Part shown: positions 26,877 to 35,260 of the stretch, in pieces | How the letters are laid out: each line of letters opens with the position of its first letter | Numbering within the stretch: position 1 is the first letter of the stretch | From: CALECP01 sp964389925 | GTDB taxonomy: Bacteria; Chloroflexota; Anaerolineae; Promineifilales; Promineifilaceae | DNA length: 64,000 bases | Direction: 5' to 3' | Assembly (NCBI GenBank): GCA_964389925.1 | Contig: CAYMGE010000007.1 | Coordinates: forward strand, 45,167 to 109,166 | Notes under the pieces: model-generated | Seen by the model: only the letters and a program-made list of their open reading frames with translations | Databases searched by the model: none | Told to the model about the DNA's origin: nothing | Made by a program: the position numbers and the translations under genes

Positions 26877-28244
26877 ATGAATAAACGAGAATTAACTGTC
26901 ATTGGCGGTGGATTGGCGGGGACAGAAGCGGCGTGGCAATCGGCCGAGCGCGGCATCCACACCAAGCTCTACGAAATGCGTCCTCAGCGCACGACTCCCG
27001 CCCACGCCACAAACAATCTAGCTGAATTGGTGTGTAGCAACTCGCTTGGGTCGATGACTGTGACAAAAGCACCCGGCTTGCTCAAGGCTGAAATGCGTGG
27101 CTTAGGCTCACTTTTGCTGCGTCTGGCAACAGAGAGCGCTGTCCCGGCCGGCTCATCACTAGCCGTTGACCGCAACATTTTTGCGGAAAAAGTGACGAAC
27201 GCCATTGAGAATCACCCCTGCATCGAATTGATTCGTGAGGAGGTGACAGACATCCCCGACTCGCCCACAATCATTGCAACGGGGCCACTGACATCGGATG
27301 CCCTCGCGCAAAAAATTGCGGCACTGACAGGTCAAAACTATCTCTACTTCTATGATGCACTCTGCCCCATCGTCGCCCATGATAGCATCGACATGACCAT
27401 CGCTTTTCGCCAATCGCGCCATGATGAGGGCGAAATGGTCGAGGGCGATTACATCAATTGTCCGATGACGAGGGAAGAGTATGAGCGGTTTTATCAGGCG
27501 TTGATCTCGGCCGAGACCGCCGCCCTACGTGATTTTGAAAAAGAGGATGCTCACTTTTTTGAGGGCTGTATGCCCGTTGAGGTGTTGGCCAAACGAGGAG
27601 AAGATGCACTGCGTTTTGGGCCGATGCGTCCCGTTGGGCTGACCGACCCACGCACGGGTAAGCGTCCCTATGCGGTTGTTCAACTGCGCCAAGACAATAT
27701 CGCCGGCTCTCTCTTCAACCTCGTCGGTTTCCAGACAAACTTACGTTGGGGCGCACAGGGGCAAGTGTTGCGCCTCATTCCCGGCTTGCAAAATGCCGAC
27801 TTTGTGCGTATGGGAACGATGCACCGCAATACCTACATCAACTCACCTCAACTCCTGCACGCAACGATGCAAACCCGCCTCCGCTCAGACCTGTTTTTTG
27901 CAGGGCAGATCGTCGGTGTCGAGGGCTATGTCGGCAACGCGGGAACGGGCTTGATCGCTGGCATGAATGCGGCACGACTGCTCAATGGGCAACACCCTGT
28001 TATTTTGCCGACGAATACAATGCTCGGCGCACTTTGCCACTATGTGACCCACGCTGAGGCAAAAACGTTCCAGCCGATGAAGGCCAACTTTGGCCTTTTC
28101 CCAACACCACAGCAGCGCATGGGCAAAAAAGATCGCTACGCATGGTACGCTCAAAAAGGGTTGACGAGCCTGCGTCGCTGGGCGCGTGATCATGGCGTGC
28201 GCTATGATCGCACCGTTGCTGAACAAGACCTCATTGCGGCGTGA
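26877..28244 (+). CDS. trmFO: Methylenetetrahydrofolate-tRNA (uracil-54-C5)-methyltransferase
   Basis: 455-residue FAD and folate-dependent enzyme that makes m5U54 in tRNA. The FAD site GGGLAGTEAAWQSAERG is at the N terminus. Other family motifs are YEMRP, LAELVCSNSLGS, ALRFGPMRPVGL, AVVQLRQDN, GFQTNLRWGAQ, RMGTMHRNTYINSP, FAGQIVGVEGYVGNAGTGLIAG and a C-terminal MKANFGLFP. The conserved cysteines are in place. The ATG is preceded by AGGAAAG. Its stop overlaps the next gene's GTG (GTGA). Confidence 0.95.
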   Translation: MNKRELTVIGGGLAGTEAAWQSAERGIHTKLYEMRPQRTTPAHATNNLAELVCSNSLGSMTVTKAPGLLKAEMRGLGSLLLRLATESAVPAGSSLAVDRNIFAEKVTNAIENHPCIELIREEVTDIPDSPTIIATGPLTSDALAQKIAALTGQNYLYFYDALCPIVAHDSIDMTIAFRQSRHDEGEMVEGDYINCPMTREEYERFYQALISAETAALRDFEKEDAHFFEGCMPVEVLAKRGEDALRFGPMRPVGLTDPRTGKRPYAVVQLRQDNIAGSLFNLVGFQTNLRWGAQGQVLRLIPGLQNADFVRMGTMHRNTYINSPQLLHATMQTRLRSDLFFAGQIVGVEGYVGNAGTGLIAGMNAARLLNGQHPVILPTNTMLGALCHYVTHAEAKTFQPMKANFGLFPTPQQRMGKKDRYAWYAQKGLTSLRRWARDHGVRYDRTVAEQDLIAA

Positions 28245-29044
28245 AGGTGAGTGGTGAACGGTCAACGATGGATGGCGGGTTGCAGGTGGTGGCTGGTTTC
28301 GGCCGATCCACCACCACAATAAACCGCCTCAAGCAGCTAGTTGGTTGGCTAACGCCTCTTTCCCCTGCTTTGATCGGTGCTGGATTGGTCGGCTGGCTCG
28401 TCATGTTGACGCTGCTCTGGCACGGCAACCAACAGCTTGCGGCGACGCTTTTGGCTATCGTCATTGCTGTCAGCTTTGGCGGGATTATGTTGTCACAGTG
28501 GGTTGGGGAGCTATCGGCCGAAATTACCCGACACACTCAGCTTCGCACCGCTCAAGAGCAACTCGCAAGCATCCTTGACCGCTATCTTGATGGTAATTGG
28601 ACACTTTATCATAGCATCAGCTCTGAGGCAGCATCTTTGCTTGTGGGAAGGGGTGGTGTTTATCGACTTGATCTGCTGTTTATCGGCCGCGTTGCACAGG
28701 TCCAAGCGAACAAATGGCTATTCCGTGATGAGGATGGTAACTGGGAATTGAGCAAAGATAGCCCCACGCGCAAGGCAACGCAAAAAGCTCTGCAACTACA
28801 GGGGCAGCTCAGTGCTGAAAATATCTCTGTTCATGTGCAGCCACGTGTTGTTTGGGCGGGCGAACAGCCAATTCTGCTAGATGAGCCAGCGACACCTGTT
28901 TGGTGGCTGGCTCAGGCAGAAGGGATGCTCGCCGATTTGCGTCAAAATAGTGAGGGTATCACTGATGAAACGATTGATCGTATTCAAATCAAACTGGAGA
29001 AAATCATTGAACAAGCACGCTCAGACACGTTATTTAGACATTGA
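28241..29044 (+). CDS. Two-helix membrane protein of unknown function
   Basis: 267 residues from a GTG that overlaps the trmFO stop; an ATG nine codons in is an alternative. Two adjacent membrane helices (about 38-60 and 64-85) are followed by an amphipathic stretch (ELSAEITRHTQLRTAQEQLASIL) and a cytoplasmic domain of about 150 residues. Part of that domain (LYHSISSEAASLLVGRGGVYRLDLLFIG) faintly resembles the NERD nuclease-related pattern, but the E-x-K catalytic pair is not visible, so this is a weak suggestion. The 3' end overlaps the next gene by 38 bases. Confidence 0.7.
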   Translation: MKVSGERSTMDGGLQVVAGFGRSTTTINRLKQLVGWLTPLSPALIGAGLVGWLVMLTLLWHGNQQLAATLLAIVIAVSFGGIMLSQWVGELSAEITRHTQLRTAQEQLASILDRYLDGNWTLYHSISSEAASLLVGRGGVYRLDLLFIGRVAQVQANKWLFRDEDGNWELSKDSPTRKATQKALQLQGQLSAENISVHVQPRVVWAGEQPILLDEPATPVWWLAQAEGMLADLRQNSEGITDETIDRIQIKLEKIIEQARSDTLFRH

Positions 29045-30035
29045 ATCTAATGTTTTCAAAACGCAAATACATTATTGCTTATTGGTCTTCTATATCATCG
29101 CATTGTTCACGGCTTGCTCTGCCTCGCCTGTTGCGACCTCAACCGCCCCGCCATCTGATGAGCCGGCGAATACAGCCTTACCTACTCCGACGAATATGGT
29201 CGCACCAACGGCTACCGCGGCCGAGCTAGTCGTGAGCGACGTACAGTTTGATGGAGAAAGTGCGCTTGCGTTTGTGGCCGAGCAGACAGCGATGGGACCT
29301 CGGTATCCCGGCAGTGAGGGACATTTGCAAGTGCGCGAGTGGATTGTGGACAACTTGACCGCAATGGGTTGGTCGGCCGAACGTGAGGATTTTGACTATC
29401 TTGGCTTTGCCGCTCAAAATATCTACGGGGTGGCAAATGCTGGCAAAGGTGCGACGATTATCCTTGCCGCGCATTATGACACCCGCGCCCGCGCAGATCA
29501 GTCACCGGGGCAAGAAGATACAGCCGTGATTGGCGCAGTCGATGGAGGCAGCGGTGTTGCTGTTCTGCTCGAACTGGCACAGACGCTCGACCTAGAGGCA
29601 ATCGACAATGAAATCCGCTTGGCGTTCTTTGATGTAGAGGACAACGGCAGTGGCGGAATTGCGGGCTGGGACTGGATCGCAGGTTCGACGTTCTCGGCCG
29701 AAAATCTCGACTACACGCCCGATGCCCTGCTCCTCGTCGACATGGTTGGTCAAGTCGATCAAGAATTTTACTTTGAGGGCAACTCTGATCCTGAACTGCG
29801 GGCCGAGATTTGGCAAATTGCGGCCGAGCTTGGCTACGTAGACTCTTTTATACCCGAATTAAAATATACGATGATCGACGACCACGTTCCTTTTTTGCGG
29901 CGCGGTATCACCGCCATCGACATCATCGACTTTGACTATCCCTATTGGCACACAACGGAGGACACGATTGATAAAATGAGTGCGGAAAGCCTTGCAGAGG
30001 TCGGCCGAGTCATCGCAACTTGGCTTGAAAAATAA
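29007..30035 (+). CDS. M28-family peptidase or glutaminyl-cyclase-like lipoprotein
   Basis: 343 residues from a TTG at 29007, chosen because GGAGAAA lies just upstream and it gives a proper lipoprotein signal (LLVFYIIALFTAC). After a Pro/Thr-rich spacer, the zinc hydrolase domain has AAHYDTRA (metal His/Asp), DGGSGVAVLLELAQ, FFDVEDNG (Glu/Asp), LLLVDMVGQ and DDHVPFLRRGI (last metal His), ending with YWHTTEDTIDKM. This layout fits both M28 aminopeptidases and QC-type glutaminyl cyclases; the DVED version of the Glu pair leans to the QC-like side. It overlaps the upstream membrane-protein gene and lies 5 bases before the solute-binding gene. Confidence 0.85.
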   Translation: MNKHAQTRYLDIESNVFKTQIHYCLLVFYIIALFTACSASPVATSTAPPSDEPANTALPTPTNMVAPTATAAELVVSDVQFDGESALAFVAEQTAMGPRYPGSEGHLQVREWIVDNLTAMGWSAEREDFDYLGFAAQNIYGVANAGKGATIILAAHYDTRARADQSPGQEDTAVIGAVDGGSGVAVLLELAQTLDLEAIDNEIRLAFFDVEDNGSGGIAGWDWIAGSTFSAENLDYTPDALLLVDMVGQVDQEFYFEGNSDPELRAEIWQIAAELGYVDSFIPELKYTMIDDHVPFLRRGITAIDIIDFDYPYWHTTEDTIDKMSAESLAEVGRVIATWLEK

Positions 30036-30040
30036 TCCAA

Positions 30041-31300
30041 ATGCAGAAATCATTTTATCTATTCATTATCCTCTTCATTTTTCTGAGTGCTTGTGGCGAT
30101 AGTGGAAACAGCGTTGTGTTTAGCGTCTTTGGCGATCCGCCTGAATTTCGCGCCTATGAAGAGTTAGTTGCTGTGTTCGAGGAGCAAAACCCTGACATTG
30201 ACGTGCAGTTGACGCATATTCCGGGTCAGGGTGACTATCGCCGTCGGTTGGCGGCCGATTTCTCGGCAGGCTCACCCCCAGACGTTTTCCTACTCAACTA
30301 TCGTCGTTTTGCCACTTTTGCCGAGCAGGGCGGTCTTGAGCCATTGACCCAGTATGTCAGCGATAGCGGCTTGGTCAGCACAGATGATTTTTATCCGATA
30401 GCGATTGATTCGTTTACGATGGAGGATGAACTTTGGTGTGTGCCACAAAACATTTCAAGTCTTGTCGTCTACTACAACAAAAATTTGTTTGATGTAGCAG
30501 GTCTCTCTTATCCAGCAGATGACTGGCATCGGGGCGATTTTCTCGCTGCTGCCCGTGTGCTGACACAAGATGCTGATGGGGATGGCACAATTGACCAATA
30601 TGGTGTGGGTCTCGCCCCGAACATTTTTCGGCTCGCTCCCTTTGTTTGGCAGGATGGGGCGCGGATTGTCGATGATTTTGACAATCCGAGTCGCTTGACC
30701 TTAGATGATCCGCAGGTGTTGGAGACGTTTCAGTGGTTTGTTGATTTACAGGTAAAAGAGGGTGTTGTGCCGAGTGCGCTGGCGGAATCGGCCGAAGAGA
30801 GCCAATCGCGCTTTCTCAACGGCACGCTTGGCATGATTCTCAACAGCCGACGCGGTGTTCCCACCTACCGCACGATTCAGAGCTTTGATTGGGATGTCGC
30901 CCCGCTGCCACGCGGCAAGCAAGCAGCAGGCATCTTGCACAGCGATGGTTACTGCATGGCAAATCGCACCGAGAACAAGGCGGCAGCTTGGAAATTTATC
31001 GAATTTGCGAACTCATTTGAGGGGCAGAGCGTTATCGTCAAATCGGGGCGTACTGTTCCCTCGCGCATTGCAGTGGCTGAGTCAGAGGCATTTTTGGATT
31101 CGACCAAACGCCCCGCCAATAGCCGCGTCTATGTTGATACTGTGCCGATTCTCGGCCGAGTTCCCCTCATGACAACGTGGATCAGCGTCGAAGAAACGGC
31201 GAGCAAAGAGATAGAACGTGCCTTCTATGGTGATGCGACTGTTCAAGAAGCCGCCGCCACCGCCATCAAAAATACGCAGACCTATTTTGATAACCGTTAA
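30041..31300 (+). CDS. Extracellular solute-binding lipoprotein, family 1 (sugar type)
   Basis: 419 residues with a lipoprotein signal (FIFLSAC). The fold is a carbohydrate ABC-transporter binding protein: VFSVFGDPPEFRAYEELVAVFEEQNPDIDVQLTHIPG, DFSAGSPPDVFLLNY, ELWCVPQNISSLVVYYNKNLFDVAG and WKFIEFANSFEGQ. A DQDADGDGTIDQYG-like insertion looks like an Asp-rich calcium loop. No permease or ATPase gene lies next to it, so it is either an orphan binding protein or works with a distant transporter. Confidence 0.88.
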   Translation: MQKSFYLFIILFIFLSACGDSGNSVVFSVFGDPPEFRAYEELVAVFEEQNPDIDVQLTHIPGQGDYRRRLAADFSAGSPPDVFLLNYRRFATFAEQGGLEPLTQYVSDSGLVSTDDFYPIAIDSFTMEDELWCVPQNISSLVVYYNKNLFDVAGLSYPADDWHRGDFLAAARVLTQDADGDGTIDQYGVGLAPNIFRLAPFVWQDGARIVDDFDNPSRLTLDDPQVLETFQWFVDLQVKEGVVPSALAESAEESQSRFLNGTLGMILNSRRGVPTYRTIQSFDWDVAPLPRGKQAAGILHSDGYCMANRTENKAAAWKFIEFANSFEGQSVIVKSGRTVPSRIAVAESEAFLDSTKRPANSRVYVDTVPILGRVPLMTTWISVEETASKEIERAFYGDATVQEAAATAIKNTQTYFDNR

Positions 31301-31314
31301 AAGTTGCAGACAAA

Positions 31315-31341
31315 AAAACGCGAGGCCAAGCCTCGCGTTTT
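31315..31341. terminator. Bidirectional rho-independent terminator
   Basis: A 12-bp hairpin (AAAACGCGAGGC / GCCTCGCGTTTT, 3-base loop) with A-tract on one side and T-tract on the other, between the convergent solute-binding and jag genes. It can serve both strands. Confidence 0.85.
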
Positions 31342-32172
31342 TTAGTTATTATAGCGTCGATTGCCACGATAGCCGCCGCCACCGCTGCCACGCCGCCCAC
31401 GATAGCCGCCGCTAGCACCGCGATAGCCACCACTGCGCCGTTCTTCGCGCAGATGACGGTCTACCCAACCTTCGGGCATCACGCGGACACGACGACGGTC
31501 GCCGTCCCCTTTGCTTTCCGTTTTCACATCGGGGTCTTCACGTAGCGTCATGTGGATGATACGTCGCTCATGGGGGGGCATTGGTTCTAGGGAAATCGGC
31601 CGATTAAATTGCATTACTTTGCGTCCTGTCTCTTTGGCGATCTCAATTAGTTCTTGTGTACGCTTCTCACGGAATCCCGCAACGTCAATCGAGAAACTGG
31701 TACGATCTTGAATCTGCTGACTTGCCATTGAGCGGGCAATAAACTGCAAAGCGTTGAGAACATGCCCATCTTCGCCGATTAACAGTGCCTCATCCGGGCC
31801 ATTGATATCGACGGTGACAATACGAATATCGAGATCATCCTTTTCAGATATTTCCGCTCTAACAGAAACATCCATCCCCATCATATCAATGATAGTTGTC
31901 ACAATGTCCAGCGCGATCTCGGCCTCGCGTTCGAGTTCTGGCTCGATTAGCAAATCATCGTCATCTTCCAGCGTGCTGCTCGATTCTGAAACGGCCTCAT
32001 CCAGCAAACTTAGCACAACAACTGCGTCTCGTTTGCCGATCCCCAATACACCAACGTTTCCCTCATCAACGACATCAATTGCAACATCTTTACGCGAAAC
32101 CCCCATTTGCGTTAAACCGAGTTGAATTGCCTCTTCAATGGTCTGACCGGTCACTTGTATATTCTCTAACAT
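31342..32172 (-). CDS. jag: Jag/KhpB RNA-binding protein with Arg/Gly-rich tail
   Basis: 276 residues. A Jag_N domain (1-52, GQTIEEAIQLGLTQMGVSRKDV ... GVLGIGKRDA) and an acidic linker are followed by a KH domain (about 85-165; LLIGEDGHVLNALQFI in place of the GxxG loop) and an R3H domain (about 170-230; REKRTQELIEIAKETGRKVM, MPPHERRIIHMTL). The last 40 residues carry GGYRG repeats (RRSGGYRGASGGYRGRRGSGGGGYRGNRR), an extra RGG-like RNA-binding tail not in the classical protein. KhpB proteins bind RNA and affect wall growth; the gene follows yidC as in many bacteria. Confidence 0.9.
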   Translation of the reverse strand: MLENIQVTGQTIEEAIQLGLTQMGVSRKDVAIDVVDEGNVGVLGIGKRDAVVVLSLLDEAVSESSSTLEDDDDLLIEPELEREAEIALDIVTTIIDMMGMDVSVRAEISEKDDLDIRIVTVDINGPDEALLIGEDGHVLNALQFIARSMASQQIQDRTSFSIDVAGFREKRTQELIEIAKETGRKVMQFNRPISLEPMPPHERRIIHMTLREDPDVKTESKGDGDRRRVRVMPEGWVDRHLREERRSGGYRGASGGYRGRRGSGGGGYRGNRRYNN

Positions 32173-32193
32173 AATTCTCTCCCCGAAACTAGA

Positions 32194-33093
32194 CTACTTT
32201 TTCTTTTTTCTGCTCTTTTTCTTTGCCGATCCGTTTTTGCTTGCTTTGGATGTCGAGCTACTCTTGATCGATTTTTGAAACAAATCTGGTTCTTCACGTT
32301 GGGCAGGCTGGGCAGGCGTTGGCTTGTTGACAGTTGTTCCCCTTTTCTTCGCGTCAGCTTCTCTTGTGCGCTTGAGAAACAAGCCTTGAGCCATTCCAAT
32401 CAGATTAGAGATAACAAAATAGATTGACAAACCTGCTGGAAAGTTGAGGGCGAAAAAGCCAAACATCAACGGCATCGTCACCTGCATCGACTGTTGAATT
32501 TGCGCTGTTGGATCTGGTTCGTTCTTATCCTTTTTCTTGCCATCATCTTTCTTTTGTGGCGTAATCAGCTTTTGCTGTAAATACATCGAACCACCAACTA
32601 GGACAGGCAGGATGAACAGTGGGTCGGGCTGCGCCAAATTGAGCCACGCAAATGAGTTGTCAATCGGCAATAGATTGGTTAGGTTTACTGCATCATACGC
32701 ACGCTCAGACAGTTGATAGAGTGACTGTGGCGTGGTTGCCAAGACGTAGGTAATGGCTCGGTAGAGGCCAAAAAAGATCGGCATCTGAATAAGCAATGGC
32801 AAGCAGCCTGTCAAACTTTCAGTGGGATTGTACCCAATTTTTTGAAACTCTTCCTGCATTTTGGCAGGGTCGCTGCGATACTTTTTCTGGATAGCCTGAA
32901 TTTGCGGCTGCATCTCCTGTGTGCGTGCCATCGAGCGTTGTTGCCGAATGCTCAATGGCAACATAATGATGCGTGTCAATGCAGTAAAGACGACCAGCGC
33001 AAGAAAGAAATTATTAAACAGCAAATCATATAAGACCAACAGGAGATTGGTCATTGGGTTGACGATGCCGCTTTGCCAAATGAAATTCCACAT
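32194..33093 (-). CDS. yidC: Membrane protein insertase YidC/Oxa1
   Basis: 299 residues of the short, Gram-positive-like YidC form without a large periplasmic domain. It shows ALTRIIMLPLSIRQQRSMARTQ, PQIQAIQKKYRSDPAKMQEEFQKIGYNPTESLTGCLPLLIQMPIFFGLYRAI and a final MPLMFGFFALNFPAGLSIYFVISNLIGMAQ. The hydrophilic-groove Arg (LTRIIMLP) is present. The C terminus is strongly basic (KKKSRKKKK), which helps ribosome contact. It lies between a PQQ-propeller lipoprotein and jag. Confidence 0.93.
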   Translation of the reverse strand: MWNFIWQSGIVNPMTNLLLVLYDLLFNNFFLALVVFTALTRIIMLPLSIRQQRSMARTQEMQPQIQAIQKKYRSDPAKMQEEFQKIGYNPTESLTGCLPLLIQMPIFFGLYRAITYVLATTPQSLYQLSERAYDAVNLTNLLPIDNSFAWLNLAQPDPLFILPVLVGGSMYLQQKLITPQKKDDGKKKDKNEPDPTAQIQQSMQVTMPLMFGFFALNFPAGLSIYFVISNLIGMAQGLFLKRTREADAKKRGTTVNKPTPAQPAQREEPDLFQKSIKSSSTSKASKNGSAKKKSRKKKK

Positions 33094-33103
33094 AGTTTAT
33101 GTT

Positions 33104-34276
33104 TTAACCGTCGGCCGGAACAAACAGCCCTGATTCACTGCCAGTAGACAGATCGTAAAAACGCAGTTCAAAGGGATTCTCGACCGTATCGCTTAACAAA
33201 ACAACCAAACGATCCCCCGCGATCACAGGCGAGGTGAAGATAGGCGTAGTCAACTCTTTGCGCCACAGTTGGTCGCCACTATCGGCCGAAACCGCCAGCA
33301 ACTCACCCGTTTGTTCATTATCCGTCCCAACACCGATCACTGAAGGGACAAACACAATCCCATCGGCCGTTGCGACCCCTGCTTCAACCGCGCCTGTCAC
33401 TGCAATCTCCCACAAAACGCTTCCGTTCAACGCATCAACCGCATAGACGTTGCCCTTCACATCACCAAAGAAAAGTCGTCCGTCATCATGGGCAGGCGCG
33501 TTCCAAATCCAGTCGGTTGCGTCAACCTGCCATAACTCGTTGCCATCTAGGTCAAAGGCGTGTAGTTGTGCGTCAAATCCAGTCACGTAGATACGGTTGT
33601 CAACGACGAGTGGACTTGATGCAATCGCACCATCGACCGTTGTTGTCCAACGAGTGTCACCTGTCGTTGCGTCAAAGGCGTGAACTGACTTGTCAAGCGA
33701 ACCGACGACGAGCAATCCGTCTACATAGGCAGGTTGTCCCCAAACACCATGTCCAATTGCCTGACTCCAGATTTCTTCACCACTATTCTCATCTAGTGCA
33801 ACAACTCTGTTATCGGCCGTTCCCACATAGACACGCCCATTGACAACGAGCGGAGCCGCCACAATGCGGTCGGTTGCCACGCGCTCGTTGTGCCAAACCG
33901 CGTTGGCAACACCACCGTTGATGTCGGACGCATCTAGCGCAGTGACCCCCGCCAAAACACCCGGCGACAAAAACCCTTGTGATACGCCGTAATCAGCCAC
34001 GTAAACAAAGTCACCGTTGACAGACGGTGGGGCCAAGAGCGGTGCCGGTGAGTTGCCTTCGGGATAACGCCACAACTCGCGCTCGTCTGTGGCATCAATG
34101 GCGACAATGTTGTTGCCGTAAGCCATGTAAACGACGTTATCGGCCGCGCCTAGCCCCGGCCAATTGTTATTTGTGCCGACAAGTCCCTCGCTACAGCCAA
34201 CCAATAGCCACGCCAATAGGACAAAAAAAAGAAATTTCAACCGTAATTGAGTTACAACCACCCAAGCCTCCGTCAA
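33104..34276 (-). CDS. PQQ-like beta-propeller lipoprotein, BamB-like
   Basis: 390 residues with a lipoprotein signal (LLVGCSE) and seven to eight repeated propeller blades. Each blade has a core such as VVALDENSGEEIWSQAI, VHAFDATTGDTRWTTTV, LHAFDLDGNELWQVDA and VYAVDALNGSVLWEIAV. It is likely a surface scaffold protein. It is inserted between yidD and yidC in an otherwise conserved cluster, and its start overlaps the yidD stop (ATGA). A role in membrane protein assembly is inferred from the position only; the fold is common in other contexts. Confidence 0.85.
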   Translation of the reverse strand: MTEAWVVVTQLRLKFLFFVLLAWLLVGCSEGLVGTNNNWPGLGAADNVVYMAYGNNIVAIDATDERELWRYPEGNSPAPLLAPPSVNGDFVYVADYGVSQGFLSPGVLAGVTALDASDINGGVANAVWHNERVATDRIVAAPLVVNGRVYVGTADNRVVALDENSGEEIWSQAIGHGVWGQPAYVDGLLVVGSLDKSVHAFDATTGDTRWTTTVDGAIASSPLVVDNRIYVTGFDAQLHAFDLDGNELWQVDATDWIWNAPAHDDGRLFFGDVKGNVYAVDALNGSVLWEIAVTGAVEAGVATADGIVFVPSVIGVGTDNEQTGELLAVSADSGDQLWRKELTTPIFTSPVIAGDRLVVLLSDTVENPFELRFYDLSTGSESGLFVPADG

Positions 34277-34494
34277 GGAACGGGATCATATCCACCAGGG
34301 TTAAACGGATGACAACGACCAATTCGTTTGACCGTCATCCAACCACCCTTGATAAATCCATATTTTTCGATTGCCTCATACCCATAATGTGAGCATGTCG
34401 GCGTGAAGCGACACGATGCCGGCAAGATGCGGGAGAGTGTATTTTGATAGAGCCGAATAAAGAGGAGCGAGAGGTATTTCATCGTGTGTCTCAT
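34273..34494 (-). CDS. yidD: Membrane protein insertion efficiency factor YidD
   Basis: 73 residues, or 69 from the internal MKYLSLLFIRLYQ start. The family core is intact: RLYQNTLSRILPASCRFTPTCSHYGYEAIEKYG with three cysteines, and GGWMTVKRIGRCHPFNPGGYDPVP at the end. It sits in the classic position between rnpA and yidC. Confidence 0.95.
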   Translation of the reverse strand: MRHTMKYLSLLFIRLYQNTLSRILPASCRFTPTCSHYGYEAIEKYGFIKGGWMTVKRIGRCHPFNPGGYDPVP

Positions 34495-34531
34495 CTAGCT
34501 ATAAACAGTGGACTGGACAGCAAGAAACCGT

Positions 34532-34909
34532 TTACTGTCTGTCATTTACTGCTACGCTGCTTTTCTCGCTATGTTGCAAAACGCCTGCTCTTTCTAATGA
34601 ATGTAAAATGGCGGTTTCAACAGCGGCAAAATCGGCCGATGCTGTCCCTGGCCGCGCATTGATGACAACATCCCAGCCGCTTGCAATCGCCGTCAAATTA
34701 AGCCGTACCGCCTCGCGCAGAAGTCGTTTTGCACGATTGCGCGTGACGGCATTTCCTACCCGCTTGCTGGCAGAAAAACAGAAACGGCTGACGAGTTGGT
34801 GATTCGGCCGATAGACCAACACCAAAAGCGGATGTTTGACCACCCGCCCGCGTCGCCGTGTTGCTTGAATTTCTGCGCTATGCTGCAAACGATAGCGGCT
34901 TTGAAGCAC
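34532..34909 (-). CDS. rnpA: Ribonuclease P protein component
   Basis: 125 residues from a GTG five bases after the rpmH stop. The RNR signature RVGNAVTRNRAKRLLREAVRL is seen, with HPLLVLVYRPNHQLVSRFCFSASKRVG before it and a family-typical start (RYRLQHSAEIQATRRRGRVV). It binds the RNase P RNA for tRNA 5'-end maturation. Very tight spacing with rpmH is typical. Confidence 0.93.
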   Translation of the reverse strand: MLQSRYRLQHSAEIQATRRRGRVVKHPLLVLVYRPNHQLVSRFCFSASKRVGNAVTRNRAKRLLREAVRLNLTAIASGWDVVINARPGTASADFAAVETAILHSLERAGVLQHSEKSSVAVNDRQ

Positions 34910-34913
34910 GTCG

Positions 34914-35147
34914 TTATCTCAAGTTCTTTGCCCCACCGCGTTTGAGACCGCGATAAGAGGTAGCCGAACTCGCGTTCCAGTTGATGCGTTTGACGTGATT
35001 ATTCATTGACACACCTAATTGTGTGCGACCTTTGCGACGCTTATTCTTCAAGACGCGCCGACCATTTTTTGTTTGCATCCGCTTGCGAAAACCATGCACG
35101 CGCATCCGGCGGCGGATTTTTGGCTGGTAGGTTTGCTTTGTACTCAT
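34914..35147 (-). CDS. rpmH: Ribosomal protein L34 with C-terminal extension
   Basis: The first 47 residues are a normal L34 (TYQPKIRRRMRVHGFRKRM, TKNGRRVLKNKRRKGRTQL). The frame then continues for about 30 more basic residues (MNNHVKRINWNASSATSY ... GGAKNLR), giving 77 in all, while L34 is usually 44-50. The extension could contact rRNA or be tolerated by this lineage's ribosome. It is the first gene of the rpmH-rnpA-yidD-yidC-jag run; dnaA is not adjacent, so the replication origin is not in this window. Confidence 0.92.
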   Translation of the reverse strand: MSTKQTYQPKIRRRMRVHGFRKRMQTKNGRRVLKNKRRKGRTQLGVSMNNHVKRINWNASSATSYRGLKRGGAKNLR

Positions 35148-35164
35148 TTCGATAACCTCTCAAA

Positions 35165-35191
35165 AAAAACAAGGCTTATAGCCCTGTTTTT
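35165..35191 (-). terminator. Rho-independent terminator of the LysM gene
   Basis: An 11-bp hairpin with one mismatch (AAAAACAGGGC / GCCTTGTTTTT on the minus strand) followed by a run of T, between the LysM gene and rpmH. Confidence 0.75.
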
Positions 35192-35260
35192 GAAAAAATC
35201 ATTTTAATTATAGGGAGTCACTCGACCCAGAATAATAACAAAATCGACTAAGCCCCGCAA

